Below the pieces are notes generated by a model that was not told the origin of the DNA, ran no database searches, and saw nothing but the letters and a program-made list of their open reading frames with translations. A stretch of DNA of 54,861 bases from Actinomycetota bacterium (lineage in GTDB: Bacteria > Actinomycetota > Geothermincolia > Geothermincolales > RBG-13-55-18), in contig JAQVFR010000021.1 of the NCBI GenBank assembly GCA_028697145.1, positions 1-54,861 of the forward strand. The letters are read 5' to 3'. A program made the position numbers and the translations under genes. Shown here piece after piece: positions 1-8,907 of the stretch. Numbering within the stretch: position 1 is the first letter of the stretch; every line of letters begins with the position of its first letter.

Positions 1-82
1 CAACAGTCGCCATTACCTCAGACAAGCGTGTCGAAAGCCAAGGGTGTCACGTTTTGCACGAACGCGACAAAACCCCAGTTGC

Positions 83-122
83 CAACAGGCAACATACCGC
101 GGTATGCAAAAAACAAGACCTG
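83..122 (+). repeat. 40-nt dispersed palindromic repeat, copy 1
   Basis: This intergenic element matches 49191-49230 at 39 of 40 positions, in the opposite orientation. Its centre is a perfect 14-nt palindrome (CATACCGCGGTATG, 93-106) followed by an A-rich stretch and CAAGACCTG. The form, a short palindrome confined to spacers, resembles REP-type elements mobilised by REP-associated tyrosine transposases. No transposase lies in the window, so that origin is inferred. Confidence 0.75.
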
Positions 123-212
123 ACCCCGCAAATAGCATTCGGTTCTCAAGGGTTTGATGATAGGCTGTCGAAATAGAATGAAGCCATGAGGAAGAAGGAG
201 GGAAAGGCCGGG

Positions 213-2456
213 ATGAGAGCGGATCCTGCGTGCGTTCGCGCAGCTGTACCGGGACGCGTGAGCGCGGCGGCGCGGGGCATTGCAGCCCTGGTCCTGTTGT
301 GCATGTGCACATCGGCACTGGTCCTTGTTGCGGCATCGAAGGACAAAGCAGTGGGCGGCGGGCTCTCGGGCTGGAAGTTCTGCGTGGACGCCGGCCACGG
401 TGGCACGGAGCCGGGGGCGGTCGGCCCCACCGGCTTGCTGGAGAAGGACGTAAACCTGCTGGTGGCATACTCCCTAAAGGGCCTCCTTGAATCACAGGGC
501 GCCGAGGTGCTGATGACCCGCAGCGACGACTCCACCGTGAGCATCACCCAGAGGTGGCAGATGGCCAACGCCTGGGGGGCAGACCGCTTCATCAGCATCC
601 ACCACAACGCCATGTTGAATCAACCTGGAGTAAATGGGACCGAAACATGGGTGCATTATTATGCAAGCCAGGAATCGCTCGAACTCGCCAACGCCGTGCA
701 GGCGGAGCTGGTTGGTGAATTCGGCCTCCCAAACAGAGGTGTGCAGAGGACGAACCCAGATCCAAGGTATGATTTTGGTGTTTTAAGAAACACTTATATG
801 CCGGCAATACTCACGGAGGCGTCGTTTATCTCAAATCCCGAGGAGGAGCAGAGGCTGCGGGATCCGGCTTACTTAGAGCGCGAGGCCATGGCCATCATGC
901 GCGGCATCCACATGCCCTCCAGCGTCAGCTTCGTCCTGCCCCAGAGCAACCGCGTGTCCTGGGGGCCGGTTGACGTGGAGCTGCAGATGCTGGGCGAGGC
1001 CGACGTCAGCCGCGTGGACCTGACCATGAACGGTAACATGGTCGAGAGCGCATACGCGGGGCCCTTCTCCTTCGAACTGGACACCACCGGCTTCGAGGAC
1101 GGCACCTATACCCTGGAGGCGGTGGCGTACTACGAGAGCGGCAGCAGCGCCTCCGTTTCGCGGGACCTCATCGTGGCCAACGCGGCCAGGCAATGGTATT
1201 TCGCCGAGGGGACGACCCGCGAGGGCTTCGAGGAGTGGCTCACCGTCCTCAACCCCAACGTGGAGCCGGTGGAGTTTACCGTGACCTATTCCTTCCCGGG
1301 GAGCGAGGTGCGGAAACGCACGTACCATGTCGCCGAGGAGAGCCGTCTCTCCATCGAGGTCGCCAACGAAGCGGGGAAAGACAAGGACGTCAGCGTGAGC
1401 GTGGAATCGCCGCTCCCTATCGTGGTCGAGCGCCCGATGTATTTCCTCTACGGCGAGAGATGGGCCGGCGGCCACGTCTCCGGCGGCGTCAACCAGCCCT
1501 TGACCAACTGGCTCTTCGCCGAGGGCTTCACCGGCGAGGGATTCGAGGAATGGCTGTGCCTGCTCAACCCCGGGGACCAGCCCGCCAACGTGAAGATAGA
1601 GTACCTGTCGCAGGGGGGGCTGCTGGAGCAGGAGGAGAGGACAGTGCAGCCGTCGCGGCGGGATACGATTTTCGTCAACGAGGTGGTAGGGCCGGACGAG
1701 GAGATATCGCTGCGGGTGACCTCCGACCAGCCCATCGTGGCGGAGCGCCCCATCTATTTTCTCTACCACGACCGCTGGGAGGGAGGTCATGTCTCGGCCG
1801 GGGCTAACCATCCCTCCGACAGGTGGTTTTTCGCCGAGGGCTACACCGGCCCGGGTTTCGAGGAATGGCTGTGCTTGTTCAACCCCAACCCCGAGCCCAA
1901 CCTCATTACCATAACATACCAGACGCTGGAGGGCGCGAACACAACGGACCAGGAGCTTGTACCCCCTCTGTCCCGGCGGACGGTGGACGTCAACCTGCGC
2001 GCGGGCAGGAACCTGCAGGTCTCCATCGTGGCTGTCGGGGAGAAGCCCTTCGTGGCGGAACGGCCCGTCTATCACGATTACCACGACTGGTGCGTGGGGG
2101 GCGACGTGGGCGAGGGGGTGAGCAGGCCCTCGCGGCACTGGTACTTCGCCGAGGGCTACACAGGCCCCGGATTCGAGGACTGGCTGTGCCTGCAGAATCC
2201 CGGGGACCAGCCGGTGGAGGCGGAGATGCGCTTTCACCTGGAGAGCGGGGAAGTGCTGTGGGAGGACGTCTACCTCAACCCGCGCAGCCGTACCACCTTC
2301 TATGCCAATGCCATGACGCCCTACCAGGAGGGCATGGCCTTCTCGATACATGCCAGCGGCGACATCGTCGTGGAGAGGCCCATCTATTTCAGCTATCGCG
2401 GCAAATGGACGGGAGGGCACGTCTCCACCGGCTATGCTCCCGGAGAGGACCGTTGA
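213..2456 (+). CDS. Secreted N-acetylmuramoyl-L-alanine amidase with four C-terminal ~105-residue repeats
   Basis: This is a 747-residue cell-wall hydrolase of the Amidase_3 (AmiC/CwlD) family, which cleaves the bond between MurNAc and the stem peptide. A basic N terminus and a hydrophobic segment (about residues 22-42) form a signal peptide or anchor. The catalytic domain follows, with zinc-ligand motifs DAGHGG (His62) and SIHHNA, and the catalytic Glu in LTEASFISN. A beta-sandwich domain (about 230-325) comes next. Four tandem repeats start near residues 328, 433, 538 and 643, each opening W-[YLF]-FAEG...GFE[ED]WL and closing with ERP-x-Y and GG-[HD]-V. I chose the ATG at 213 because AAGGAGGGAAAGG lies just upstream; an in-frame ATG at 186 lacks a Shine-Dalgarno sequence. 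The repeats probably bind wall or surface polymers (inference). Confidence 0.93.
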   Translation: MRADPACVRAAVPGRVSAAARGIAALVLLCMCTSALVLVAASKDKAVGGGLSGWKFCVDAGHGGTEPGAVGPTGLLEKDVNLLVAYSLKGLLESQGAEVLMTRSDDSTVSITQRWQMANAWGADRFISIHHNAMLNQPGVNGTETWVHYYASQESLELANAVQAELVGEFGLPNRGVQRTNPDPRYDFGVLRNTYMPAILTEASFISNPEEEQRLRDPAYLEREAMAIMRGIHMPSSVSFVLPQSNRVSWGPVDVELQMLGEADVSRVDLTMNGNMVESAYAGPFSFELDTTGFEDGTYTLEAVAYYESGSSASVSRDLIVANAARQWYFAEGTTREGFEEWLTVLNPNVEPVEFTVTYSFPGSEVRKRTYHVAEESRLSIEVANEAGKDKDVSVSVESPLPIVVERPMYFLYGERWAGGHVSGGVNQPLTNWLFAEGFTGEGFEEWLCLLNPGDQPANVKIEYLSQGGLLEQEERTVQPSRRDTIFVNEVVGPDEEISLRVTSDQPIVAERPIYFLYHDRWEGGHVSAGANHPSDRWFFAEGYTGPGFEEWLCLFNPNPEPNLITITYQTLEGANTTDQELVPPLSRRTVDVNLRAGRNLQVSIVAVGEKPFVAERPVYHDYHDWCVGGDVGEGVSRPSRHWYFAEGYTGPGFEDWLCLQNPGDQPVEAEMRFHLESGEVLWEDVYLNPRSRTTFYANAMTPYQEGMAFSIHASGDIVVERPIYFSYRGKWTGGHVSTGYAPGEDR

Positions 2457-2941
2457 GCGGGGCCGTCCTGGTGGGGGTCGTCTCCGATACCCATCTCTAC
2501 CGCAAACACGTTCCCGCGGAGGTGCTGCGTGCGCTGCAGGGGACGGAGCTCATCCTCCACGCCGGAGACATCCTGGAGATGGCGGTGCTGGAGGAGCTCG
2601 AGGGCATCGCCCCGGTGGTCGCCGTGGCGGGCAATATGGACCTCAGCGACGTCACCAGCATCCTGCCGGTGAAAAGGGTGGTGGAGGTGGCGGGACGGCG
2701 CATCGGCCTCATACACGGCTCGGGCCCCCCGCACGGGATCATCGCCCGCCTGCGCAGGGAGTTCGACGAGGTCGACGCGATCGTCTTCGGGCATACCCAC
2801 CAGCCTTACCGCGGCGACGAGGACGGCATATATTTTTTCAATCCAGGCAGCCCCACGGACAAGATGTACGCGCCTTACAGGTCGGTGGGGCTCCTTGAGG
2901 TCGCGGAACCGATCGAGGGCAGGGTGGTGGTGCTGGGCTGA
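2453..2941 (+). CDS. YfcE/MJ0936-family metallophosphoesterase
   Basis: This 162-residue protein belongs to the calcineurin-like phosphodiesterase superfamily, small cytoplasmic YfcE/MJ0936 branch, which hydrolyses phosphodiesters with two metal ions. The metal-binding motifs appear in the canonical order: SDTH near the N terminus, HAGDI, AGNMD, LIHGSG and GHTHQP, then FNPGS. Length fits the family (about 160-180). The start is a TTG at 2453 that overlaps the TGA of the amidase gene (TTGA) and follows GGAGAGGA, which suggests translational coupling to the upstream gene. The physiological substrate is unknown. Confidence 0.9.
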   Translation: MSGAVLVGVVSDTHLYRKHVPAEVLRALQGTELILHAGDILEMAVLEELEGIAPVVAVAGNMDLSDVTSILPVKRVVEVAGRRIGLIHGSGPPHGIIARLRREFDEVDAIVFGHTHQPYRGDEDGIYFFNPGSPTDKMYAPYRSVGLLEVAEPIEGRVVVLG

Positions 2942-3058
2942 TCGAGCGAGGGCGGGCGGGAGCGGCGGGGGGTTGCCGCAAAGCTCGCAGGAGAACGTAA
3001 GTTAGGGATAGAATACACATGGGAGACGGTATTTCAGATACAGATAAAGGAGGTTACG

Positions 3059-4246
3059 ATGAAGGGGTTGACCAGCAAGATCCTCATAGCGCTGGGCATA
3101 GTCCTCATACTGGGCGCCATTTTGTGGTGGGCCATAGCGGTGAACGCCCTCGTGAAACTGCCTGACGATATCGACTCCGAAAGCGCCTACGACGGCGAGA
3201 TCACCTACTACCTTGACCCGGGGACGCAGGAACCGCTGCCGGCCGGGGAGGAAATAACCATGCCCATGAAGGTGGACCGCACCGTCAAGTCCCTGAAGGA
3301 CGAGTACGATTCCTCCCGGGCGGTCATAGAGGAAAAGGTGGTGGTCGAGGTGGCCGGCATGCAGAATCCGCCCGGCGGCACCACGTCTGTTTACGTCCTC
3401 GACCGCAAGAGCTCGGAGAACGTAGATGACGACAGGGCGTTCGACTTCGAAGAGGGCAACAAGGTGAACCGCCAGGGCAGCTATTACCCCCTGTTCCCCT
3501 TCGATACCTCCAGCGACGATACCTACCCGGTCTGGAAGCCCGAGATCATCGAGGCCAAAGATGCGGAGTTCGTGGAGGAGAAAGAACTGGAGGGCATCAC
3601 GGTATATAATTTCAGCGGTGGCGGCACCATCGACGAGAGAAAAGCGGTCTCCCCGGCTTACGTCAAAATGCTGGGCGTGCCGGAGGAAGTGAGCTTCGAT
3701 CAGCTCAAGCCCCAACTGGCGGCCATGGGGGTGGACGCCGACGCGCTCATCGCCACCGCCTCCCAGGTGATCGGGGCGAGGTCACCCGAGGACCTGCAGG
3801 CCTTGAACGCGGCCCTGCAGAAGAGCATCCCGGTGAAATATTACTGGGCCGCCGAGCTCGAGGTTTCCGTGGAGCCGAAGACCGGGTCCCCGGTGAACTC
3901 GTATAAGGACGTCGAGGCCCTTTACATGGAGCTGGACACCTCCGGACTGTTGGAGGTCTTCACCATCCTCTCCAAGTATTCCGACGTGCTGGGGCCGGAG
4001 CTGACCCAGCTGGCAGGGCTGCAGGACCAGATGGGGGAGATGGAGCCCACCAAGGTGTTCGAGTACAGCATCGTACAGACCGAGGATTCGGTCAAGGCGG
4101 CTGTCGAGGAAGCCAAGGACGGCGCCGGGAGGATAAACCTGGTCAAGGTATACATCCCCTGGGCGCTGCTGATCGTGGGCGCCCTCATCCTCATCATAGG
4201 GCTGCTGGCGGGGGGCGGCCAGGCTCCCGTGCAGCTGGAGGAATAG
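3059..4246 (+). CDS. DUF3068 (PorA-family) membrane-anchored protein
   Basis: This 395-residue protein has one N-terminal transmembrane segment (about residues 7-28), a long hydrophilic extracytoplasmic region and a second hydrophobic segment near the C terminus (about 360-385). It ends in a short charged cytoplasmic tail. The pattern, with a YPLFPFDTSS stretch and a YPVWKPEI-like region, matches DUF3068, an actinobacterial envelope family sometimes annotated as porin PorA-like. The start is unambiguous: AAAGGAGGT sits about seven bases before the ATG. The gene is followed by a strong terminator, so it is probably monocistronic or last in its unit. The molecular role is unknown. Confidence 0.75.
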   Translation: MKGLTSKILIALGIVLILGAILWWAIAVNALVKLPDDIDSESAYDGEITYYLDPGTQEPLPAGEEITMPMKVDRTVKSLKDEYDSSRAVIEEKVVVEVAGMQNPPGGTTSVYVLDRKSSENVDDDRAFDFEEGNKVNRQGSYYPLFPFDTSSDDTYPVWKPEIIEAKDAEFVEEKELEGITVYNFSGGGTIDERKAVSPAYVKMLGVPEEVSFDQLKPQLAAMGVDADALIATASQVIGARSPEDLQALNAALQKSIPVKYYWAAELEVSVEPKTGSPVNSYKDVEALYMELDTSGLLEVFTILSKYSDVLGPELTQLAGLQDQMGEMEPTKVFEYSIVQTEDSVKAAVEEAKDGAGRINLVKVYIPWALLIVGALILIIGLLAGGGQAPVQLEE

Positions 4247-4273
4247 AGCGCGGCGACTCGAGCGCGTGGCTTG

Positions 4274-4302
4274 AAGGGGGGGCTCCGGAGCCCCCCCTTT
4301 AT
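4274..4302 (+). terminator. Rho-independent terminator
   Basis: A perfect inverted repeat, seven G then CTCCGGAG then seven C (4276-4297), extended by an AA/TT pair, is followed by TTTATT. It lies 28 nt after the stop of the DUF3068 gene and is the clearest terminator in the window. Confidence 0.85.
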
Positions 4303-4393
4303 TACCGCATATACGACGACCGGGCGGCGGCAGGGCCAGTGCGCGGGCGCTGCGGAGGATCATTGCCCGCGCCGTGCGCACGGGGCATAATTC

Positions 4394-4756
4394 ATGGAGA
4401 GGAGAGAAGTTTTGGCGCCGCGAGCGGGAGAAGAGCTCCACTGCCCCATGTGCAACGGGATAATGGTGCAGGAGGGCGGCAAGGATTCGTACACGTGCAC
4501 GCGCTGCAGGTCCGAGGCCCGCTTCCGCGGAGAGGAACTGCTGGCCATGAAGATACCCGGCTACGAGCTGAGGATCGAAGAGCTGCGGAGGCGCCACGCG
4601 GAGATCCTTTCCCTCATAGAGGCGGAGAGTGGCAGGGGCGGCGAGCGGGATATACGTACCCTGCGTTCGCTGCACGAGGAAAGGCAGCGGGTGCTGTCGG
4701 AGTTCTCGTTCATGGGATATTTCCGCCAGTTCGTGGAGAGATGGGGGGAACGGTGA
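4394..4756 (+). CDS. Small zinc-ribbon protein with C-terminal coiled coil
   Basis: This is a 120-residue protein of unknown function. Two CxxC pairs (Cys17/Cys20 and Cys35/Cys38) separated by 14 residues form a typical zinc ribbon. The remaining two thirds is charged and heptad-like (EELRRRHAEIL..., LHEERQRVLSE), consistent with a coiled coil. An in-frame TTG at 4412 is the better start by ribosome binding site, since GGAGAGGAGAG falls at 4397-4407 inside the ATG-initiated version; the first six residues may therefore not be made. It lies just upstream of the L,D-transpeptidase gene, on the same strand. A nucleic-acid-binding or protein-scaffolding role is possible but unsupported. Confidence 0.65.
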   Translation: MERREVLAPRAGEELHCPMCNGIMVQEGGKDSYTCTRCRSEARFRGEELLAMKIPGYELRIEELRRRHAEILSLIEAESGRGGERDIRTLRSLHEERQRVLSEFSFMGYFRQFVERWGER

Positions 4757-4817
4757 TGAGCGCCGCTTCGTCTCATTTCCGGAGGGCGGAGGACAAACCG
4801 GGAGGCGGAAGGATAGG

Positions 4818-6017
4818 ATGACCAGGAAGAGACTGAACAACTGGGGCAAATTCAAGTCCATGCTCCTGCCCCGCAGCGGCCTGGTGCGCTGGGCGCTGAT
4901 CGTCATGGGTTTCGTAGTGGCGTTCTTCATCCTTGCGTCCTCGGTGATCGTTTACGCGGATTCCCGCCACCGCGGCGAGATGTTCCCCAACACCACGGTG
5001 CTGGGGGTCGACATAACGGGTATGACCAGGGAGGAGGCCGCTGAAGCTATCACCGAGCAGGCCGTCAAGCCCCTGATGATGCCGTTCATCCTCACTTTCC
5101 GGGGCGTGCAGTGGTCCCTCAACCCCGCGGAGCTGGGCCTGCAGGTCGACGTCGAGGCACTGGTGGAACAGGCTTACGACGAGGGCTGGGGGAATTCGGT
5201 CTTCGAGCGCGCCTTCCGGCGCGCCTTCGACCTCCCCAGGAACATCGAGATAGGCCTGGAATGCTTCATGAACAACGAGGCCGTCATGCAGCGCCTCGAC
5301 GCCATAGCGGCCGAGATAAACCAGGAGGTCAGGAACGCATCGCTCTCGTTCGATTTTCAGACCGGGGAGCTCGACTTCCATCCCTCGCAGGATGGGCTGT
5401 GGATGGACGTCGAGGCCACGCTGCAGGCCCTGCAGGCGTCCCTGTGCTCGGACGACCGAAGCCTGGAGCCGGTGGTGGCGGTGACGCCGCCGAGCCTGTC
5501 CAGCGATGACGTCAAGACCGTGCTCGTGGTGGATATCATGGGCAACACGCTGAAGTGGTACAACCAGGACACCCTGGTCAACACCTACTACGTGGCCACC
5601 GGAGAGCCCAAGTACCCCACGCCGCTGGGCAAGTTCTATATCACCCGCAAGGACGAGAACCCGGTCTGGATCAATCCCAACGTGGAATGGTCCAAGGACA
5701 TGCCGCCGCGCATCGAGCCCGGGCCCGGCAATCCACTGGGAGTGCGCGCGCTTGTGACCAGCGCCGCTGGCGGGACGGTGCTCATCCACGGCACGGCTAA
5801 CCTCACGCCGGGGTTGTACTCGCACGGGTGCATCCGCATGGCCAACTGGGCTGTTCTCGAGCTGTTCGACAACGTTAACGTGGGCACACCCGTGTTCATC
5901 TGGACCTCGCGGCCGGTGCCGCCTCCGCCTCCCGAAGAGGGAGAGCCAGTCGGCCCCGAGGATCCCGGCCTGGGGAACGGCGGTAGCGAGCCCGCGCCCG
6001 TCGATAACGGCACCTAG
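4818..6017 (+). CDS. L,D-transpeptidase (YkuD domain) with peptidoglycan-binding module
   Basis: This 399-residue membrane-anchored enzyme forms 3-3 cross-links in peptidoglycan or attaches ligands to it. One transmembrane segment (about residues 23-48) is followed by a VanW-type/PG_binding_4 region and then the YkuD catalytic domain from about residue 235. His324 (IHGTANL) and the SHGCIRMAN motif with nucleophile Cys338 complete the active site. The C-terminal tail is rich in Pro, Glu and Gly. The ATG at 4818 is preceded by GGAGGCGGAAGGATAG; the upstream extension of the open frame lacks a better start. It belongs to the envelope group with the amidase at 213-2456. Confidence 0.9.
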   Translation: MTRKRLNNWGKFKSMLLPRSGLVRWALIVMGFVVAFFILASSVIVYADSRHRGEMFPNTTVLGVDITGMTREEAAEAITEQAVKPLMMPFILTFRGVQWSLNPAELGLQVDVEALVEQAYDEGWGNSVFERAFRRAFDLPRNIEIGLECFMNNEAVMQRLDAIAAEINQEVRNASLSFDFQTGELDFHPSQDGLWMDVEATLQALQASLCSDDRSLEPVVAVTPPSLSSDDVKTVLVVDIMGNTLKWYNQDTLVNTYYVATGEPKYPTPLGKFYITRKDENPVWINPNVEWSKDMPPRIEPGPGNPLGVRALVTSAAGGTVLIHGTANLTPGLYSHGCIRMANWAVLELFDNVNVGTPVFIWTSRPVPPPPPEEGEPVGPEDPGLGNGGSEPAPVDNGT

Positions 6018-6220
6018 GCGACGCCGGGCGGCGGCCACGGGGCCGGGTACCAGGACCGCTTGATACCTGCGGGAAAGGCTGCATTCAGCGCCCGTATCCG
6101 CTGCGCGGAGGCCGATCTCTCCATCCCACCGCCGGGCTGCGCCCGCGCCCGCGCGTGGTTTCGCTCCCAGCGGGAAGAATATACTGATGCAGTTCGCGGC
6201 GATGCGAAAGGAGAAGCGCA

Positions 6221-7192
6221 ATGAGGGTAGCGGTCATCGGAGCCGGGGCCATGGGGGCCCTGGTTGCCATGCTGTTGTGCGACGCCGGCGAGGATGTGGT
6301 CGTCTACGACGCCGACGAGGAGAAGGCCGCCGCCATAGGGAGGAGCGGGATTACCGTCCGCGGGGACATCGGCGGCGGCGCGATGCCGGAGGTCGGCCGC
6401 AAGGGGGAGGCGGGGAGGCCTTTCGACGCCGTGGTCGTGGCGGTGAGTGCCGTGGAGTCCGGCAACGCCCTGCGGCCCCTCAGCCCCTTCGTCCACCGCG
6501 ACACCAGCTACATATCCCTGCAGGAGGGGGCCGCCGTATCCGCCCTCACCGGGCTGGTCGGCGAGGAGCGCGCTTTCGCCGCCCTGGCCCGCGTCTCCGC
6601 GCGCGAGGTCGGCCACGGGGAGATCGAGGTGGAGGAATTCCGTTCCCTGTCGCTGGCGGCATGCGTTCCCGGAAGGGAAGAGGCGCTGGCGGAGTTGGAG
6701 CATGCCCTGCAGAGCGCCCTCCCGGGCAAGGCCGCCGTGAGCGGGGATCTCGAGGGAGAGATATGGCGCCGGCTCGAGGCGGCGGCGGCGGTGAGCGGGC
6801 TGTGCGCCGTGGCGGGGATGGCGCCGGCGGAGGCGCGGGAACTGCGGGGACTCGACGCACTATGCGGGGAGGCGGCCCTGGAATGCAAGCGCGCGGCCGC
6901 CCCGTCGGGAAGCGGAGACCAGGCCCAGCCCACGCCCTGGGAGGATGCCGTGTGGAGCCGGGTGAAGCCCCCCATGCTGATCGACGTCGAGGCCGGCAGG
7001 AAAACGGAGATAGACCATATGAGCGGGCACATCGTCACGCATGCGCGTGCCAGGGGGATCGCGGTGCCCGTGCACGGCGCCATCCTCACCCTGGTCAGGG
7101 AGATGGAATCGGGCCGTCACCGTCCGGGCGAGGGCGCCGTCAAGGAGTTGAAGCGCCGCGTAGACGAGGAGAAGGGCATGTCGCTCCTCTAG
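6221..7192 (+). CDS. Ketopantoate reductase (ApbA/PanE) family protein
   Basis: This 323-residue NADPH-dependent oxidoreductase has the N-terminal Rossmann motif GAGAMG (residues 7-12), then the central VVVAVSAVES region and a C-terminal helical ApbA_C domain. The closing part (SRVKPPMLIDVEAGRKTEID...) carries the family's characteristic K-P-[SP]-M-x-x-D and E-I-D elements. Known members reduce 2-dehydropantoate in coenzyme A synthesis, but many paralogues act on other 2-oxo acids. No other pan genes are nearby, so the substrate is open. AAAGGAGAAG precedes the ATG. The stop shares a CTAG with the convergent ligase gene. Confidence 0.82.
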   Translation: MRVAVIGAGAMGALVAMLLCDAGEDVVVYDADEEKAAAIGRSGITVRGDIGGGAMPEVGRKGEAGRPFDAVVVAVSAVESGNALRPLSPFVHRDTSYISLQEGAAVSALTGLVGEERAFAALARVSAREVGHGEIEVEEFRSLSLAACVPGREEALAELEHALQSALPGKAAVSGDLEGEIWRRLEAAAAVSGLCAVAGMAPAEARELRGLDALCGEAALECKRAAAPSGSGDQAQPTPWEDAVWSRVKPPMLIDVEAGRKTEIDHMSGHIVTHARARGIAVPVHGAILTLVREMESGRHRPGEGAVKELKRRVDEEKGMSLL

Positions 7193-8709
7193 CGCCGCGT
7201 GAGCCGGTCACGCAGGTCGCGGCGCGAGGGCTTGCCGAGAAAGGTATGGGGCAGCTCGTCGAGGAAGGTCACGTGGTGAGGGCACTTGTAATAGACAAGT
7301 GAACCGCGGGCGAAATCCATCAACTCCCTTTCCGTCACCTCCATGCCCTCGTTGAGCACCACGAAGGCGTGCACGACCTCGCCCCGGATGGGGTCGGGCT
7401 CGCCGACGACGGCCGACTCCGCCACGGCGGGATGCCTCGCGAGGACCTCCTCGACCTCCGAGGGATAGAGGTTGAAACCTCCGGATATTATCAGGTCCTT
7501 CTTACGCTCGACGATGAAGAGGTAGCCGTCCTCGTCGAGGTAGCCGATGTCCCCGGTATGCAGCCAGCCCGCCCGCAGAGCCCTCTCGGTCTGCTCCGGG
7601 TCATCCAGATAACCCTTCATCACCGAGAGGCCGCGCACCGTTATCTCACCAGGGCTTCCGGGGGGGAGCTCGCGCTCGAACTCATCCCTTATCCTGACCT
7701 CTATACCGTCGAGTGGAGGCCCGACCGAGCCCGGCTTGAAGGGGAGGTGAGGGCTCTGGCAGCTCACCACCGGCGCGGCTTCGGTGAGACCGTATCCCTC
7801 GTAGAGGTTGACCCCGAACTTGTCGCGGAAGGCCTTCAGCACCTCATCCGGCAGGGGAGCCGCCCCGCTCTGCAGCCTCTTCCAGCTCCTCACGTTGTAC
7901 TGGGGAGCGCGCGGGTGATTGAGGAGCTGTATGAACATGGCCGGCACGCCGGCGATGGAGCGCACGTGAAAGCGCTCGGTGTATGCGAAGACCTCCGCCG
8001 GGCTGAACCAGCGCATGAGGATGGAGCTCAAGCCGCAGACCGCCGGGAGCAGGGCGGTGGTCAGGCCGTAGGAATGGGACAGGGGCAGGGAAGACAGCGC
8101 CACCTCGTCCCTGGTTATGCGCGTGGTGTACGCGAGAGCGCGCACGTTGCTCCCCAGGTTGCCGTGGGTGAGCAGGACGCCCTTGGGGCGACCGGTGGTC
8201 CCGGCCGTGTACAGCAGGGCGGCCACGTCGTCGTCGCTCAAGTCCGGGCTGGTCGCGAGCTCGTCGCTCTGCTCGGCGCAGATCTCCTCCAGATCGATGG
8301 TCCCCGGTTCGGGACTCCCGCCCGCCATGATGACGCGGCCCCTCTCGAACATTTCCGGGCAGGCCAGCCGCACCTTGGAGAGCAGGTTCGGGGTGGTGAC
8401 GAGATATGCGGCCCGCGAGTGCCCCGCGATCCAGGAAAGCTCCTCCGCGCTGAGCAGAAACATGGTGGGGCAGAATATGATGCCCGTTTTGGCGCAGGCG
8501 GCGAGGAGATGCATCGCGTCAGGGCAGTTCTCCATGTGGGCCAGGAGGATGTCCCCGGGCTGCAATCCCAGCGCGAGCAGCGCGTTACCGAGGCGGCATC
8601 CCCTCCTGAAGGCATCGAGGTTCGTGTACGTCCTCTCCTCGAAGAAAAGCAGTTCGTACTCAGGGTATATGCGTATGGAGTCATCCATGATGCTCGTGAG
8701 CCTGGTCAC
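7189..8709 (-). CDS. AMP-dependent acyl-CoA synthetase/ligase
   Basis: This 506-residue member of the ANL superfamily activates a carboxylic acid with ATP and transfers it to CoA. The P-loop YTAGTTGRPKGV, the YEGYGLTEAAPV motif, the GWLHTGDIGYLDEDG core and the C-terminal catalytic Lys in GKPSRRDLR are all present. Overall similarity is to medium- or long-chain fatty acyl-CoA ligases. The start is a GTG at 8709; an ATG eight codons in is possible, and neither has a strong Shine-Dalgarno. It faces the RND exporter divergently across a 198-nt spacer and ends on a CTAG shared with the convergent ketopantoate-reductase-like gene. It could supply CoA esters to the beta-oxidation-type genes at 16-20 kb. 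Confidence 0.92.
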   Translation of the reverse strand: MTRLTSIMDDSIRIYPEYELLFFEERTYTNLDAFRRGCRLGNALLALGLQPGDILLAHMENCPDAMHLLAACAKTGIIFCPTMFLLSAEELSWIAGHSRAAYLVTTPNLLSKVRLACPEMFERGRVIMAGGSPEPGTIDLEEICAEQSDELATSPDLSDDDVAALLYTAGTTGRPKGVLLTHGNLGSNVRALAYTTRITRDEVALSSLPLSHSYGLTTALLPAVCGLSSILMRWFSPAEVFAYTERFHVRSIAGVPAMFIQLLNHPRAPQYNVRSWKRLQSGAAPLPDEVLKAFRDKFGVNLYEGYGLTEAAPVVSCQSPHLPFKPGSVGPPLDGIEVRIRDEFERELPPGSPGEITVRGLSVMKGYLDDPEQTERALRAGWLHTGDIGYLDEDGYLFIVERKKDLIISGGFNLYPSEVEEVLARHPAVAESAVVGEPDPIRGEVVHAFVVLNEGMEVTERELMDFARGSLVYYKCPHHVTFLDELPHTFLGKPSRRDLRDRLTRR

Positions 8710-8853
8710 TTCGCACCCCCATGCCCGCAGGATCGCGTATCACCGATCTTATTCTACCAGATGACCGCGGACGGTTTCTCCCGCAGCGCGTTTGCGACGG
8801 CCGCGCCATTTGCCCGCTGCCGCGAAGGATAGTAACCTACGAAGGACGAAAGT

Positions 8854-8883
8854 TTTATAAAATTCGGAGCCTGGTGGGAACAA
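8854..8883 (-). promoter_or_regulatory. Possible promoter for the acyl-CoA ligase gene
   Basis: Read on the minus strand, TTGTTC (8878-8883) and TATAAA (8854-8859) are 18 nt apart. The -10 box lies within a TTTTATAAAA palindrome, so it could also serve the plus-strand exporter gene, although no good plus-strand -35 is visible. Confidence 0.35.
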
Positions 8884-8907
8884 CAAGTCCTCGGGAGGGA
8901 TGTATCG

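Noticed and set aside
873-2420. Long antisense open frame over the amidase gene
   Set aside because: It mirrors a GC-rich coding gene, has no ribosome site or domain, and the sense strand has a clear amidase.
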